Shown here piece by piece: positions 25,871 through 34,120 of a stretch of 64,000 nt of DNA. Every line of letters starts with the position of its first letter. Position 1 is the first letter of the stretch. Origin of the DNA: Bacteroidia bacterium (GTDB lineage: Bacteria; Bacteroidota; Bacteroidia; CAIKAF01); contig JACVCJ010000015.1 in the NCBI GenBank assembly GCA_016742095.1, forward strand, positions 1 through 64,000. Direction: 5' to 3'. The notes below the pieces were generated by a model. That model saw nothing but the letters and a program-made list of their open reading frames with translations, was not told the origin of the DNA and made no database searches. The translations under genes were made by a program, and so were the position numbers.

Positions 25871-26938
25871 TTGAAAAGTAACAGTCCGTCGTCCCTGGCA
25901 TTGTATGTCGCCGCCACCAGTTCGGTGATCATTACCCTGTTCCTGCTGCTCAGTCTCTGGCTGCTGGAAACGGCCATGCCCTGGCAGCTGCCGGTGATCG
26001 TTCTTGTGATCAGCTTTTTTACCATTTTCTTCCTCTTCCGCTTCACGGTAAACCGCTTTATTTACGATAAGATCAAACTGGTGTATAAGACCATACACCA
26101 GCTGAAACTCGGGCAGAAAAAGAACCTGCGCAAAAAACTGGAAGAAGGCGAGAACGTGATCGACGACGTAAACCGCGAAGTGGTGGAATGGGCCGCCGAC
26201 AAGACCAAGGAGATCGACAACCTGAAAAAGATGGAGGCCTACCGCCGCGAATTCATCGGCAACCTAGCGCACGAACTCAAAACGCCCATCTTCAACATCC
26301 AGGGCTATATCACTACCCTGCTCGACGATGACGAGGCCGAAGAGGACCTGGGTCCTGAAGAAAAAATGCGGGTCCGTTACCTGCGAAACGCAGAAAAGAA
26401 CATAGAGCGCATGATCAACCTGGTGCATGACCTGGATACCGTAAGCCGGCTCGAAAGTGGCGATATGCCCCTCGTAATGGAAAAATTCGATATTGTAGAG
26501 CTCGCTACCGACGTGATCGATATGCTCGAAAAAAGAGCGGCCGATAAACAGGTGTTGCTGCAGCTGCGCGAAAACTACGGCCCCATCTATGTAATGGCCG
26601 ATCAGAACACCATACGCCAGGTGTTCACCAACCTGCTGGTCAATTCCATCATTTACGGCAACGAACACGGCAATACCAAGATCTCTTTCTTCGATATGCA
26701 CGAGAACATCCTCATCGAAGTGGCCGATAACGGGCCGGGCATCACCGAAGAGCACCTGCCCCGACTGTTCGAACGTTTTTACCGGGTAGACAAGAGCCGC
26801 AGCCGCAATATGGGCGGCACCGGGCTGGGACTGGCCATCGTAAAGCACATCATTGAAGCGCACCGCCAGACCATTAACGTACGCAGCGCCGTGGGCAAGG
26901 GCGCTACTTTTTCATTTACCCTGAAAAAAGCCAGATAA
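25871..26938 (+). CDS. PhoR-like sensor histidine kinase
   Basis: 355 residues, start TTG 25871; no in-frame ATG is near, and an ATT at 25850 is the only upstream alternative. Two transmembrane helices (~8-30 and ~37-57) leave almost no periplasmic loop, so it probably senses inside the membrane or through a partner, as PhoR does. The H-box is GNLAHELKTPIFN (His ~134), with NGPGITEEHLPRLFERFYR and GGTGLGLAIVKHI in the ATPase part. Partner of the preceding regulator. Confidence 0.92.
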   Translation: MKSNSPSSLALYVAATSSVIITLFLLLSLWLLETAMPWQLPVIVLVISFFTIFFLFRFTVNRFIYDKIKLVYKTIHQLKLGQKKNLRKKLEEGENVIDDVNREVVEWAADKTKEIDNLKKMEAYRREFIGNLAHELKTPIFNIQGYITTLLDDDEAEEDLGPEEKMRVRYLRNAEKNIERMINLVHDLDTVSRLESGDMPLVMEKFDIVELATDVIDMLEKRAADKQVLLQLRENYGPIYVMADQNTIRQVFTNLLVNSIIYGNEHGNTKISFFDMHENILIEVADNGPGITEEHLPRLFERFYRVDKSRSRNMGGTGLGLAIVKHIIEAHRQTINVRSAVGKGATFSFTLKKAR

Positions 26939-27054
26939 GTCAAACGGCAGCACTGGCAAGGCTTGCAGCATTCCGGGCATGCGCTGCGATGTTTATAACC
27001 CTGTTAAATTGTTGAAATCTCAGCCGTTTATTTTAATATCCGGAAAATATAGTC

Positions 27055-27062
27055 TACTTTTG
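27055..27062 (+). promoter_or_regulatory. -7 box of the DEAD-box helicase gene
   Basis: TACTTTTG matches TAnnTTTG. The start codon is 97 bases downstream, so this gene has an unusually long leader for this window. Confidence 0.5.
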
Positions 27063-27087
27063 CAGCCGATTTAAACAAAATACTTTG

Positions 27088-27143
27088 CATAGTGCATTTG
27101 TGCCGTGTCGATGGCATTATCACCTTACAAAGTATGCACTATG
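27088..27143 (+). promoter_or_regulatory. Inverted repeat in the helicase 5' leader
   Basis: CATAGTGCA (27088-27096) pairs exactly with TGCACTATG (27135-27143), enclosing a 38-base loop just upstream of the ATG at 27160. ACTTTG beside the first arm and CAAAGT beside the second can also pair, but not nested with the first stem, so two alternative folds are possible. Long leaders that switch with temperature are known for cold-shock genes in other bacteria; the role here is inference. Confidence 0.5.
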
Positions 27144-27159
27144 TACAATTACAAGACAA

Positions 27160-28830
27160 ATGACAAACATTGAAAACGGTACGCTCACGTTTCGTGAGCT
27201 GGGCTTGTCTGAAAGTACCCTTCAGGCAATTGAATCGAAGGGGTACGTAAATCCTACGCCCATTCAGGCAGCCTGCATCCCTCTTCTTCTCGGCAACGAG
27301 AAAGACATCATCGGCCGTGCCCAGACGGGTACCGGCAAAACCGCCGCATTCGGTCTTCCGCTTATTGAACTGCTGGAAGAACAACAACCCGGCGGATCTC
27401 CCCAGGCCCTTATCCTGGCTCCCACCCGCGAACTGGCCATCCAGGTGGCCGAAGAGATCATCTCGTTCAAAGGTTCCAAAAAACTGTTCGTAACCACTGT
27501 ATACGGCGGTGCGTCCATGACCCAGCAGCTGAAAGACCTGCGTAAAGGTACCAGCATCGTGGTAGGTACGCCCGGCCGCGTGCTCGATCACCTGCACAAA
27601 GGTTCCCTGCGCCTCGAAAACCTGAGCCACCTTGTACTCGACGAAGCCGACGAAATGCTCAACATGGGCTTTATCGACGATATACGCGAGATCCTGTCGC
27701 ATGCGCCCGATGAAAAACGCATGCTGCTGTTCTCCGCTACCATGCCGCCCGATATCCGTAACATCGCCCGTGAATTCATGGGCCCTTACGACGAAGTGGC
27801 CGTGGCCAAACAACAGATGACCAACAGCAACATTTCGCAGGTATACTACGAAGTGTCCGAGGCCGACAAACTGGAAGCCCTGGTGCGCCTGATGGAAATT
27901 GAAAAGGACTTTTACGGGCTCATCTTCTGCCAGACCAAGGTAGAGACCGACAACGTGGCCAACAAGCTCATCGAGCGCGGTTATGCCGCCGAGGCCCTGC
28001 ACGGTGATATTTCGCAGCACCAGCGCGAACGTATCCTGAGCCGCTTCAAGGGTAGATCCATCAATATCCTGGTAGCTACCGACGTGGCCGCCCGCGGTAT
28101 CGACATCAATAACCTTACGCACGTGTTCAACTTTGGCCTGCCGCAGGACCCCGAAAGTTATGTACACCGTATCGGACGTACCGGTCGCGCCGGCCGTAAA
28201 GGTACCGCCGTGTCCTTTATTTCGCCCCGCGAATTCCGCCGCCTGGCCCTGGTAAAACGTGTGGCCAAAGCCGAGATCGTAAAAGGCAAACTGCCCGGCG
28301 TAAAAGAAGTGATCGACGCCAAAGTGGGTCACATCAAGGAAGAAGTTTCCAAACTGCTGGTGACCGAAGAGGTGGAATACGGTAAATTCTCCGGTATTGC
28401 CGCCGAACTTCTGGAACTGGGCACGCCCGAAGAAGTACTGGCCGCCGTACTGAAGATCAGCTACGAGGACGACCTGGACGAAAAAAGCTTTAACAAGATC
28501 AGCGAAGGCGGATTCTTTAAAGACAAAGGCGACCGCCGCGAAGGTGGTAAAGGCCGCCGCGGAGGCTACAGCGACGGTGGCGGAGCCTTCGGCGAACGCA
28601 AACGCCTGTTCATCGCCCTGGGTAAACTCGATAAGATCAACGGTCCGCGCGAAATGGCCTCTTACCTCGAAAGAGAGACCGGCGTACCGGGCAAGTTCAT
28701 CCACGAGATACGCGTAACCGATAAGTTCTCCTTTGCATCCGTTTCCGAAAGAGACGCCATGCAGATCATGGAAAAACTCAACGGCAAATCGCGCAACAAA
28801 AAAACCATGGTAGAGATCGCCAAGAACTAA
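27160..28830 (+). CDS. DEAD-box RNA helicase, DeaD/CsdA type
   Basis: 556 residues from ATG 27160; the frame stays open to 27085, but that part lies in the structured leader. Q motif ending VNPTPIQ, Walker A AQTGTGKT, VLDEADEML, FSATMP and HRIGRTGRAG are all present. A basic Gly/Arg stretch (~465-485) precedes a DbpA-type RNA-binding domain (LFIALGKLDKINGPREMA...). It probably unwinds rRNA or mRNA structures in ribosome assembly and cold adaptation. Single-gene unit closed by a terminator. Confidence 0.94.
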   Translation: MTNIENGTLTFRELGLSESTLQAIESKGYVNPTPIQAACIPLLLGNEKDIIGRAQTGTGKTAAFGLPLIELLEEQQPGGSPQALILAPTRELAIQVAEEIISFKGSKKLFVTTVYGGASMTQQLKDLRKGTSIVVGTPGRVLDHLHKGSLRLENLSHLVLDEADEMLNMGFIDDIREILSHAPDEKRMLLFSATMPPDIRNIAREFMGPYDEVAVAKQQMTNSNISQVYYEVSEADKLEALVRLMEIEKDFYGLIFCQTKVETDNVANKLIERGYAAEALHGDISQHQRERILSRFKGRSINILVATDVAARGIDINNLTHVFNFGLPQDPESYVHRIGRTGRAGRKGTAVSFISPREFRRLALVKRVAKAEIVKGKLPGVKEVIDAKVGHIKEEVSKLLVTEEVEYGKFSGIAAELLELGTPEEVLAAVLKISYEDDLDEKSFNKISEGGFFKDKGDRREGGKGRRGGYSDGGGAFGERKRLFIALGKLDKINGPREMASYLERETGVPGKFIHEIRVTDKFSFASVSERDAMQIMEKLNGKSRNKKTMVEIAKN

Positions 28831-28852
28831 GTATCATTCATTCTGAAAATAC

Positions 28853-28886
28853 AAAAGCCCTGCCGCGCAAACGGAAGGGCTTTTTT
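28853..28886 (+). terminator. Intrinsic terminator after the helicase gene
   Basis: AAAAGCCCT and AGGGCTTTT arms around a 14-base loop, followed by T's. Confidence 0.8.
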
Positions 28887-28914
28887 GTGCCTTCCGGAGT
28901 TTCTTTCAATATTT

Positions 28915-28945
28915 TTTGAAAGTTTAGAACTTATCCCTAATTTTG
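28915..28945 (+). promoter_or_regulatory. Near-consensus promoter of the GbsR-type regulator gene
   Basis: TTTG at 28915-28918, exactly 19 bases, then TAATTTTG at 28938-28945. Only four bases separate the -7 box from the ATG, which predicts a leaderless mRNA. Confidence 0.75.
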
Positions 28946-28949
28946 TAGA

Positions 28950-29450
28950 ATGGAATACGCCGAAGCACGCAATAAATTCATCCAAAGCTGGGGAGCGCTG
29001 GGCTCGCAGTGGGGCATCAATAAAACCATGGCCCAGATCCATGCCCTGCTCATGATCTCGGAACAACCCCTGTCGATGGAAGACATCATGGAAGAGCTGC
29101 AGATCTCGCGCGGCAATGCCAGCATGAACCTGCGCGGACTTATGGACTGGGGCCTGGTGTACAAGGAATTTAAGGCCGGGGAACGCCGCGAGTATTTCAG
29201 CGCCGAAAAAAATGTGGAGGACATGGCCGTGAAAATTGCCCGGGAACGCAGCAAACGCGAGATAAAACCCGCCCTGCGCATCCTGAAGGAAGTTTCGGGC
29301 ATTAAAGAGAACAACCCCGAAGCCCAACAGTTCGTAAAACAGACCGGCGAGCTGTATGCCTTTATGGAAAAGGCCGATAACGTGCTGGACAAGGTTACGC
29401 GCCAGAAAGACACCCTGCTGAGTAAATTCCTGATGAAATTCCTGCGCTGA
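28950..29450 (+). CDS. GbsR/MarR-family transcriptional regulator
   Basis: 166 residues, the usual GbsR length. The winged HTH covers ~20-85: INKTMAQIHALLMISEQPLSMEDIMEELQISRGNASMNLRGLMDWGLV. A helical C-terminus (KFLMKFLR) serves as dimer interface. The family contains repressors of osmoprotectant or efflux genes. It is not in an obvious operon with a target gene. The leader is essentially absent. Confidence 0.88.
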   Translation: MEYAEARNKFIQSWGALGSQWGINKTMAQIHALLMISEQPLSMEDIMEELQISRGNASMNLRGLMDWGLVYKEFKAGERREYFSAEKNVEDMAVKIARERSKREIKPALRILKEVSGIKENNPEAQQFVKQTGELYAFMEKADNVLDKVTRQKDTLLSKFLMKFLR

Positions 29451-29571
29451 GCAGCATTTTCCTTTACCCGTTCCCATACGCTTTACCCGACGGTACCGGT
29501 ATGATCCGGCGGCCGCCTACCTAATATTGGTGGTTTTTTCCGCAGCAGGCCCGATTGCGGAGCGGAATGTC

Positions 29572-29579
29572 TATTTTTG
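29572..29579 (+). promoter_or_regulatory. -7 box of the M28 peptidase gene
   Basis: TATTTTTG matches TAnnTTTG and lies 17 bases before the chosen ATG at 29597, which supports that start. Confidence 0.5.
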
Positions 29580-29596
29580 CACAAAAAACAGCGTAT

Positions 29597-31273
29597 ATGC
29601 AAGCAAAATGGTTTCTGTTCACGGGACTCCTGGCCCTTTCCATCGCCGCACAGGCACAGTTTGTAACGGCCACACAGGAAAAAGAGATGCAGAAGAACCT
29701 GTACTACCTGGCCTCCGATAAACTGGAAGGCCGCGCTCCCGGCACCAAAGGCGAAACCCTCGCCTCGGACTACATTGCTAAAAAATTTGCCAAAGCCGGT
29801 CTTACACCCGGCGGTGACGAAGGCAGCTGGTTCAATTATTTCGAGTTTTCGGGCGATGCCAAAGTGAACGACAACTGCATGCTGCATGTATACAACAAAA
29901 GCTACAAACTGCACGAGGATTTCTGGCCGCTTTCTTCTTCTGCCAACAGCAGCGTGAAGGGCATGACCCGGTACGTAAAATTCGGCATACAGGCCCCGGA
30001 GAACCAGTACAACGATTATGCCCATTTTTCAGCCGATGACCTCAAAGGCCGCATTTTTGTAATAGAGATCTCCACGCCCGACGGCGTACACCCGCACAGT
30101 GCGTACCTGAAACATGCCGATCTTTCTGTCCGCGTACAGAAAGCCGAAGAAATGGGTGCGGCCGGGGTAATTTTTATCGACAATTACAAGAATGCCGAAG
30201 AGCCTTCGGAACGTATATCCAAAAACATAACGCCTTCGCGCATTCCCGTGGTCTTTGCCAAAGGCGTGGTAACCAAGGTACTTACAGACGGCGGTTCGCT
30301 GGAAGCTACCCTTTCCGTTAACATTGAACGCAGCACGGTAAAGGCCCGCAACGTGATCGGGGTCATCAACAACGGCGCGGCCAATAATGTGATCGTGGGA
30401 GCACATTACGATCACCTGGGCTGGGGTGAGGAAGGCTCGCTGCACCGCGGCGAAAAAGCCATCCACAACGGCGCCGACGACAATGCCTCCGGAACCGTGG
30501 CCCTCATAGCCATTGCCGAATACATGGCCAAGAACGGCCCTAAGAACAACAACTACGTTTTCGTGGCCTTCTCTGCCGAAGAAAAAGGCCTGTTCGGCTC
30601 ATCGGCCTACACGAAATCGCCCCTGTTCGATCCCGCAAAGACCAATTACATGCTCAATATGGACATGGTAGGCCGCCTGGAGAACGACGAGATCGCCGTG
30701 AACGGTGTAGGCACCAGCAGCATGTGGGGCAATAACCTCAATGCCATCAAAACGGGCAACCTGAAGCTGAAAACGTCTGAAAGCGGCGTGGGCCCCAGCG
30801 ATCATACTTCTTTTTACCTGAAGAACGTGCCGGTGCTGCATTTCTTTACCGGTTCGCACAACGATTACCACAAACCGGCCGACGATGCCGATAAGATCAA
30901 TTACCCGGGCCTTACGCGCGTTACCGATTTCATCATCGACCTGATGGTGCGCATGGATGCCCAGGGACGCATCGATTTCCAGAAAACGAAGGAACAGGAG
31001 CAGACCAAGGCCCCGCGTTTCAGCGTAACGCTGGGTATTGTGCCCGATTACATGTACGACGGCGAAGGCGTGCGTATGGACGGTGTGAGCGACGGTAAAG
31101 CCGCTTCCCGCGCCGGAATGCAGGCCGGTGATGTACTTGTTGAACTGGGCGGATACAAGGTGAGCGATATGATGGGCTACATGGAAGCGCTGGGTAAATT
31201 CAAAAAAGGCGATAAAGTAAAAGCCACGGTGTTACGCAACGGCGAATCTAAAGTCTTTGACGTGGAATTTTAA
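29597..31273 (+). CDS. Secreted M28 family zinc aminopeptidase with PA and PDZ domains
   Basis: 558 residues from ATG 29597, which gives a clean signal peptide (FLFTGLLALSIAAQAQ); the frame is open to 29555. A protease-associated insert (~110-240) precedes the metallopeptidase core: GAHYDHLGWG, HNGADDNASGT, FSAEEKGLFGSS, NMDMVGRL and GPSDHTSF supply the two-zinc ligands. A PDZ domain follows at the C-terminus (GVSDGKAASRAGMQAGDVLVELGG). It probably trims N-terminal residues from peptides in the periplasm or outside the cell. Confidence 0.93.
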   Translation: MQAKWFLFTGLLALSIAAQAQFVTATQEKEMQKNLYYLASDKLEGRAPGTKGETLASDYIAKKFAKAGLTPGGDEGSWFNYFEFSGDAKVNDNCMLHVYNKSYKLHEDFWPLSSSANSSVKGMTRYVKFGIQAPENQYNDYAHFSADDLKGRIFVIEISTPDGVHPHSAYLKHADLSVRVQKAEEMGAAGVIFIDNYKNAEEPSERISKNITPSRIPVVFAKGVVTKVLTDGGSLEATLSVNIERSTVKARNVIGVINNGAANNVIVGAHYDHLGWGEEGSLHRGEKAIHNGADDNASGTVALIAIAEYMAKNGPKNNNYVFVAFSAEEKGLFGSSAYTKSPLFDPAKTNYMLNMDMVGRLENDEIAVNGVGTSSMWGNNLNAIKTGNLKLKTSESGVGPSDHTSFYLKNVPVLHFFTGSHNDYHKPADDADKINYPGLTRVTDFIIDLMVRMDAQGRIDFQKTKEQEQTKAPRFSVTLGIVPDYMYDGEGVRMDGVSDGKAASRAGMQAGDVLVELGGYKVSDMMGYMEALGKFKKGDKVKATVLRNGESKVFDVEF

Positions 31274-31325
31274 GTCTCACTTCTTCTGTACGGTCGGTAC
31301 GGCGGCTTTTTGCTATCTTTATACC

Positions 31326-32048
31326 ATGCACTACCGACAACTTAAGAACATCCTGTTCATCGATATTGAAACGGTCCCCCAGGAGGAATCGTACGACGCG
31401 CTGGGCGAGGAGGCGCGCAAACTCTGGGACCGCAAGGCACAGACCCTGCTGCCCCGCCTTACCGACAAATACACCGGCGAAAGAGACCTGTACGAACGGG
31501 CGGGCATCTATGCCGAATTCGGCCGTATCATCTGCATTTCGGCCGGTTATGTGACCAATGAGAACGGCGCCTGGGAAGCCCGCATCAAATCTTTTTCCGG
31601 GCATGACGAAAAAGCGCTGCTGGAAGAATTTACGCATATACTAAAAGAAGAGTTCGGGTTCAAATCGCTCTGCGCCCACAACGGTAAGGAGTTCGACTTC
31701 CCGTATCTCTGCCGCCGCCTCATGATCAACCGTCTGCCCATTCCCCGCATCCTGAACCTGGCCGGGCTCAAACCCTGGGAAGTACCCCACTACGATACCA
31801 TGGAAATGTGGAAATTCGGCGATTACAAAAGCTTCGTGTCCCTCGATCTGCTGGCCCACGTATTTGGTATTCCCACACCCAAGGAAGATATCGACGGCAG
31901 TATGGTACGCGAGGTGTATTATGTACAGAACGACCTGGAACGTATTGCCGGCTACTGTAGCAAGGATGTATATACGTTAATGCGTATCTTTTTCCGTATG
32001 CAGAACATCGCCTGGGACGAAGAGCAGAACCCCGTATCATACGTATAA
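31326..32048 (+). CDS. Predicted 3'-5' exonuclease (PolB-like)
   Basis: 240 residues from ATG 31326; the longer frame to 31257 overlaps the peptidase. FIDIETVPQ is the ExoI motif with two acidic metal ligands, LCAHNGKEFDFPYL is ExoII, and YCSKDVYTL is ExoIII. This matches the DnaQ-like family related to the PolB exonuclease domain. It stands alone, without a polymerase domain, and probably acts in DNA repair or RNA turnover. Confidence 0.88.
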   Translation: MHYRQLKNILFIDIETVPQEESYDALGEEARKLWDRKAQTLLPRLTDKYTGERDLYERAGIYAEFGRIICISAGYVTNENGAWEARIKSFSGHDEKALLEEFTHILKEEFGFKSLCAHNGKEFDFPYLCRRLMINRLPIPRILNLAGLKPWEVPHYDTMEMWKFGDYKSFVSLDLLAHVFGIPTPKEDIDGSMVREVYYVQNDLERIAGYCSKDVYTLMRIFFRMQNIAWDEEQNPVSYV

Positions 32049-32176
32049 CGTGGCCGGGCGGACACACACATGAGTAAGGAGTCGTATCTTTCATGCAAAC
32101 GCACTCTTTCCGTTCCGCCCCGTTTCGCACGGGAGTTCATACTCTGCGCTCAGGCTTTCTGACAACAAGTTTTTAT

Positions 32177-32866
32177 TTACTGTTTTAGTATATGTATCTC
32201 GGTGCGGCGGTTCATACGGCGTCCGGCATCCGTGCCGTTATCGGCCACCGGACTTTCCTGCCCGTAGCCTTTCGCTTTCACCCGTGAGGGATGGATACTC
32301 TTTGCCACCAGGTAATTCCGCACGGCTTCGGCACGTTTCTGCGAAAGGGCCAGGTTCGATTCCGCATTGCCCACATTATCGGTATGTCCCGCCACTTCGA
32401 TCTCCATCGTGGTCTTGCGTTTCATGAACGCCGCCAGTTCATCGAGGCTTTTGTTGGACGAAGCGCTGAGTGTGGCGCTGCCCGTTTCAAAAAGTACATT
32501 CTGAAGGGTAATGCTGGCCGGCAGTTCGTACTTTATCTTCACCCAGCCGGAATATTCCCCCGGCTCATCGGGTACGCGCACCTGTGAATATTCTTTCTGC
32601 TCGCCGATGGACGCGATCAGGATGCGATAGGTATCACCCTTGGGCAGCAGCAGGTCCAGTTTACCTTCGGCATCCGAAATACCGCTTATCTTTTTCTGGG
32701 TTTTCTGGCCTATGAAAATAATTTCGTCCCCGGCGCGGGCAATACCCTTGTAATCGGTTACAGTAACGCTTATGAGTCCGTTCTTTTCGTCAGGTTTAAG
32801 GCCGCTTTGTGCCTGCGCGGACCCGTATATCCAGGCGATGCTAAAAAAAAGGAGCAGTTTTTTCAT
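32177..32866 (-). CDS. OmpA-family protein
   Basis: 229 residues from ATG 32866 (MKKLLLFFSIAWIYGSAQAQ signal peptide); the frame is open to 32899. A carboxypeptidase-like regulatory beta-sandwich (~28-110: GLISVTVTDYKGIARAGDEI) is followed by a C-terminal OmpA domain: LFETGSATLSASSNKSLDELA, VAGHTDNVG and NLALSQKRAEAVRNYL. It anchors peptidoglycan from the periplasm or outer membrane. No beta-barrel part is present. Confidence 0.9.
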   Translation of the reverse strand: MKKLLLFFSIAWIYGSAQAQSGLKPDEKNGLISVTVTDYKGIARAGDEIIFIGQKTQKKISGISDAEGKLDLLLPKGDTYRILIASIGEQKEYSQVRVPDEPGEYSGWVKIKYELPASITLQNVLFETGSATLSASSNKSLDELAAFMKRKTTMEIEVAGHTDNVGNAESNLALSQKRAEAVRNYLVAKSIHPSRVKAKGYGQESPVADNGTDAGRRMNRRTEIHILKQ

Positions 32867-32964
32867 CCGTTTTGTATTTGCCTGTATAATGCCGGTCAAC
32901 GGAAAAAGTAACCGGGATTAACGCTCTTTAACAGAAAACAATGAAACGAATGTTCTTCCTGAAC

Positions 32965-32995
32965 TTGCAAAATGATAACTTTTAAGTTAACTTTA
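32965..32995 (+). promoter_or_regulatory. Promoter with overlapping palindromes (candidate operator)
   Basis: TTG at 32965-32967, 20 bases, TAACTTTA at 32988-32995 form a Bacteroidota promoter. Inside it lie TAACTT-TT-AAGTTA (32976-32989) and the 10-base palindrome AAGTTAACTT (32984-32993). Both fall between and over the boxes, where an autorepressor would block transcription. The ATG is at 33000, so the mRNA is probably leaderless. Confidence 0.6.
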
Positions 32996-32999
32996 TGGA

Positions 33000-33299
33000 A
33001 TGAAATCACAAATCCATGCTAAAAACTTTGACGAGTTATTAGACCACAAATACGGAAAGACCGGTACCGAAAAACGGGATGCGTTCGAAGAAAAAGCGCA
33101 GTATTTTGTGATCAGTGAAATGCTGAAGGAAGCCCGTAAAGAGGCAAACATGACCCAGGAACAGCTGGCCGAAAAAGTCGGGACCAAAAAAAGCTATATC
33201 TCACGGCTTGAGAACGGGAAATGTGATATCCAGCTTTCTACACTGTACCGGATATTTGAGTTCGGACTGGGGAAACGGGTGCACCTGTCCATCGGGTAA
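33000..33299 (+). CDS. XRE-family HTH regulator, HigA-like
   Basis: 99 residues. A helical N-terminus precedes the HTH: LKEARKEANMTQEQLAEKVGTKKSYISRLENGK (~43-75), then DIQLSTLYRIFEFGLGKRVHLSI. This resembles HigA-type antitoxins. No RelE/HigB toxin gene is found on either side: the upstream space holds only the divergent OmpA gene and a few codons. It is either a solitary regulator or the survivor of a toxin-antitoxin pair. Confidence 0.88.
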   Translation: MKSQIHAKNFDELLDHKYGKTGTEKRDAFEEKAQYFVISEMLKEARKEANMTQEQLAEKVGTKKSYISRLENGKCDIQLSTLYRIFEFGLGKRVHLSIG

Positions 33300-33316
33300 C
33301 AAAAGCTATAAGCTAT

Positions 33317-33520
33317 TTAGCTGAACAACAGAATAAGCAGCAGCAAAAGCAGCAGCATGAACAGGAAATAGAACCGGTTTTTGAGCCGGTAGGGCTTGCG
33401 GCGGCGCACCCCCAGCAGATGTCCGCGATAGCGGCTCTGCACCTTCGAAAAATCACGGTGCCGGCGTATCTCCTCCCCGGGTAGTTCAGGTTCTTCGTTA
33501 TCGATTTGTATACTCGTCAC
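33317..33520 (-). CDS. Small single-span membrane protein overlapping the sigma gene
   Basis: 67 residues, GTG start at 33520. Residues 1-48 are charged and cytoplasmic-looking (DNEEPELPGEEIRRHRDFS, then Arg/Lys-rich RGHLLGVRRRKPYRLK). A strongly hydrophobic helix ends the protein (YFLFMLLLLLLLILLFS). The start overlaps the sigma-factor stop by 23 bases in another frame, which implies translational coupling. Place and shape suggest a membrane partner of the sigma factor, but it is far smaller than usual anti-sigma factors; unproven. Confidence 0.6.
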   Translation of the reverse strand: MTSIQIDNEEPELPGEEIRRHRDFSKVQSRYRGHLLGVRRRKPYRLKNRFYFLFMLLLLLLLILLFS

Positions 33521-34046
33521 GTGTTTCCAGCTGCTTTTTTAATACCTCTAAAATACGATAAACTTTCATTTTTACCGCGGCTTCGGTGGAAGATTCCATT
33601 TCGGCGATCTCTTTAAAACGGATCCCGTCGAAAAAGCGCCACTCGATCAGCTGCAGGTCTTCGGGCGAAAGCCGGCCCAGCGCTTCGGCCAGCTGCCGGC
33701 GCCACGCGGGATCGTCCCACTGTGCATTCCATTCTTCGCGCAGGTCCTCGTGCACCGATATGTGTTTCACTTTACCGGTACGCCGGAAGTACATGTTCAC
33801 TTCATTCACCGCTATCCGGAACAGCCAGGCTGAAAAAGGAATACCCTTCGGCTCGTAACTACGTATATGCATCAAAGCCTTCAGGAATACTTCCGAAGTA
33901 AGGTCGGCCGTTTGCTCCGTATCGCGTACTTTGGAGTACACATAACGGAAAATACGGTCGTGATGCCGGTTATACAGCCACTCAAAGGCCCGCGGGTCCC
34001 GCTGACTGATGTAAATGTATTTCTCTTCCTCTTCGTGGTCGTGCAT
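33498..34046 (-). CDS. ECF-type RNA polymerase sigma factor
   Basis: 182 residues. Region 2: AFEWLYNRHHDRIFRYVYSKV and TADLTSEVFLKAL (core and -10 binding), then GIPFSAWLFRIAVNEV. Region 4: LSPEDLQLIEWRFFDGIRFKEIAEMESSTEAAVKMKVYRILEVL, the -35 HTH. A TACATTTG -7 box on its strand at 34077-34070 lies 23 bases upstream of the ATG. No classical anti-sigma gene follows; only the overlapping tiny membrane-protein gene does. Confidence 0.93.
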   Translation of the reverse strand: MHDHEEEEKYIYISQRDPRAFEWLYNRHHDRIFRYVYSKVRDTEQTADLTSEVFLKALMHIRSYEPKGIPFSAWLFRIAVNEVNMYFRRTGKVKHISVHEDLREEWNAQWDDPAWRRQLAEALGRLSPEDLQLIEWRFFDGIRFKEIAEMESSTEAAVKMKVYRILEVLKKQLETRDEYTNR

Positions 34047-34120
34047 AGGGCGTCACAGGCCTGTTTTTCCAAATGTACGCATTTGTATACAGCCTGTTTC
34101 TAAAAATACCCTAAAAGCGC

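Noticed and set aside
32867-32999. HigB/RelE toxin gene expected beside the HigA-like regulator
   Set aside because: The space holds only a 13-codon frame and the divergent OmpA gene; nothing of toxin length fits upstream or downstream.
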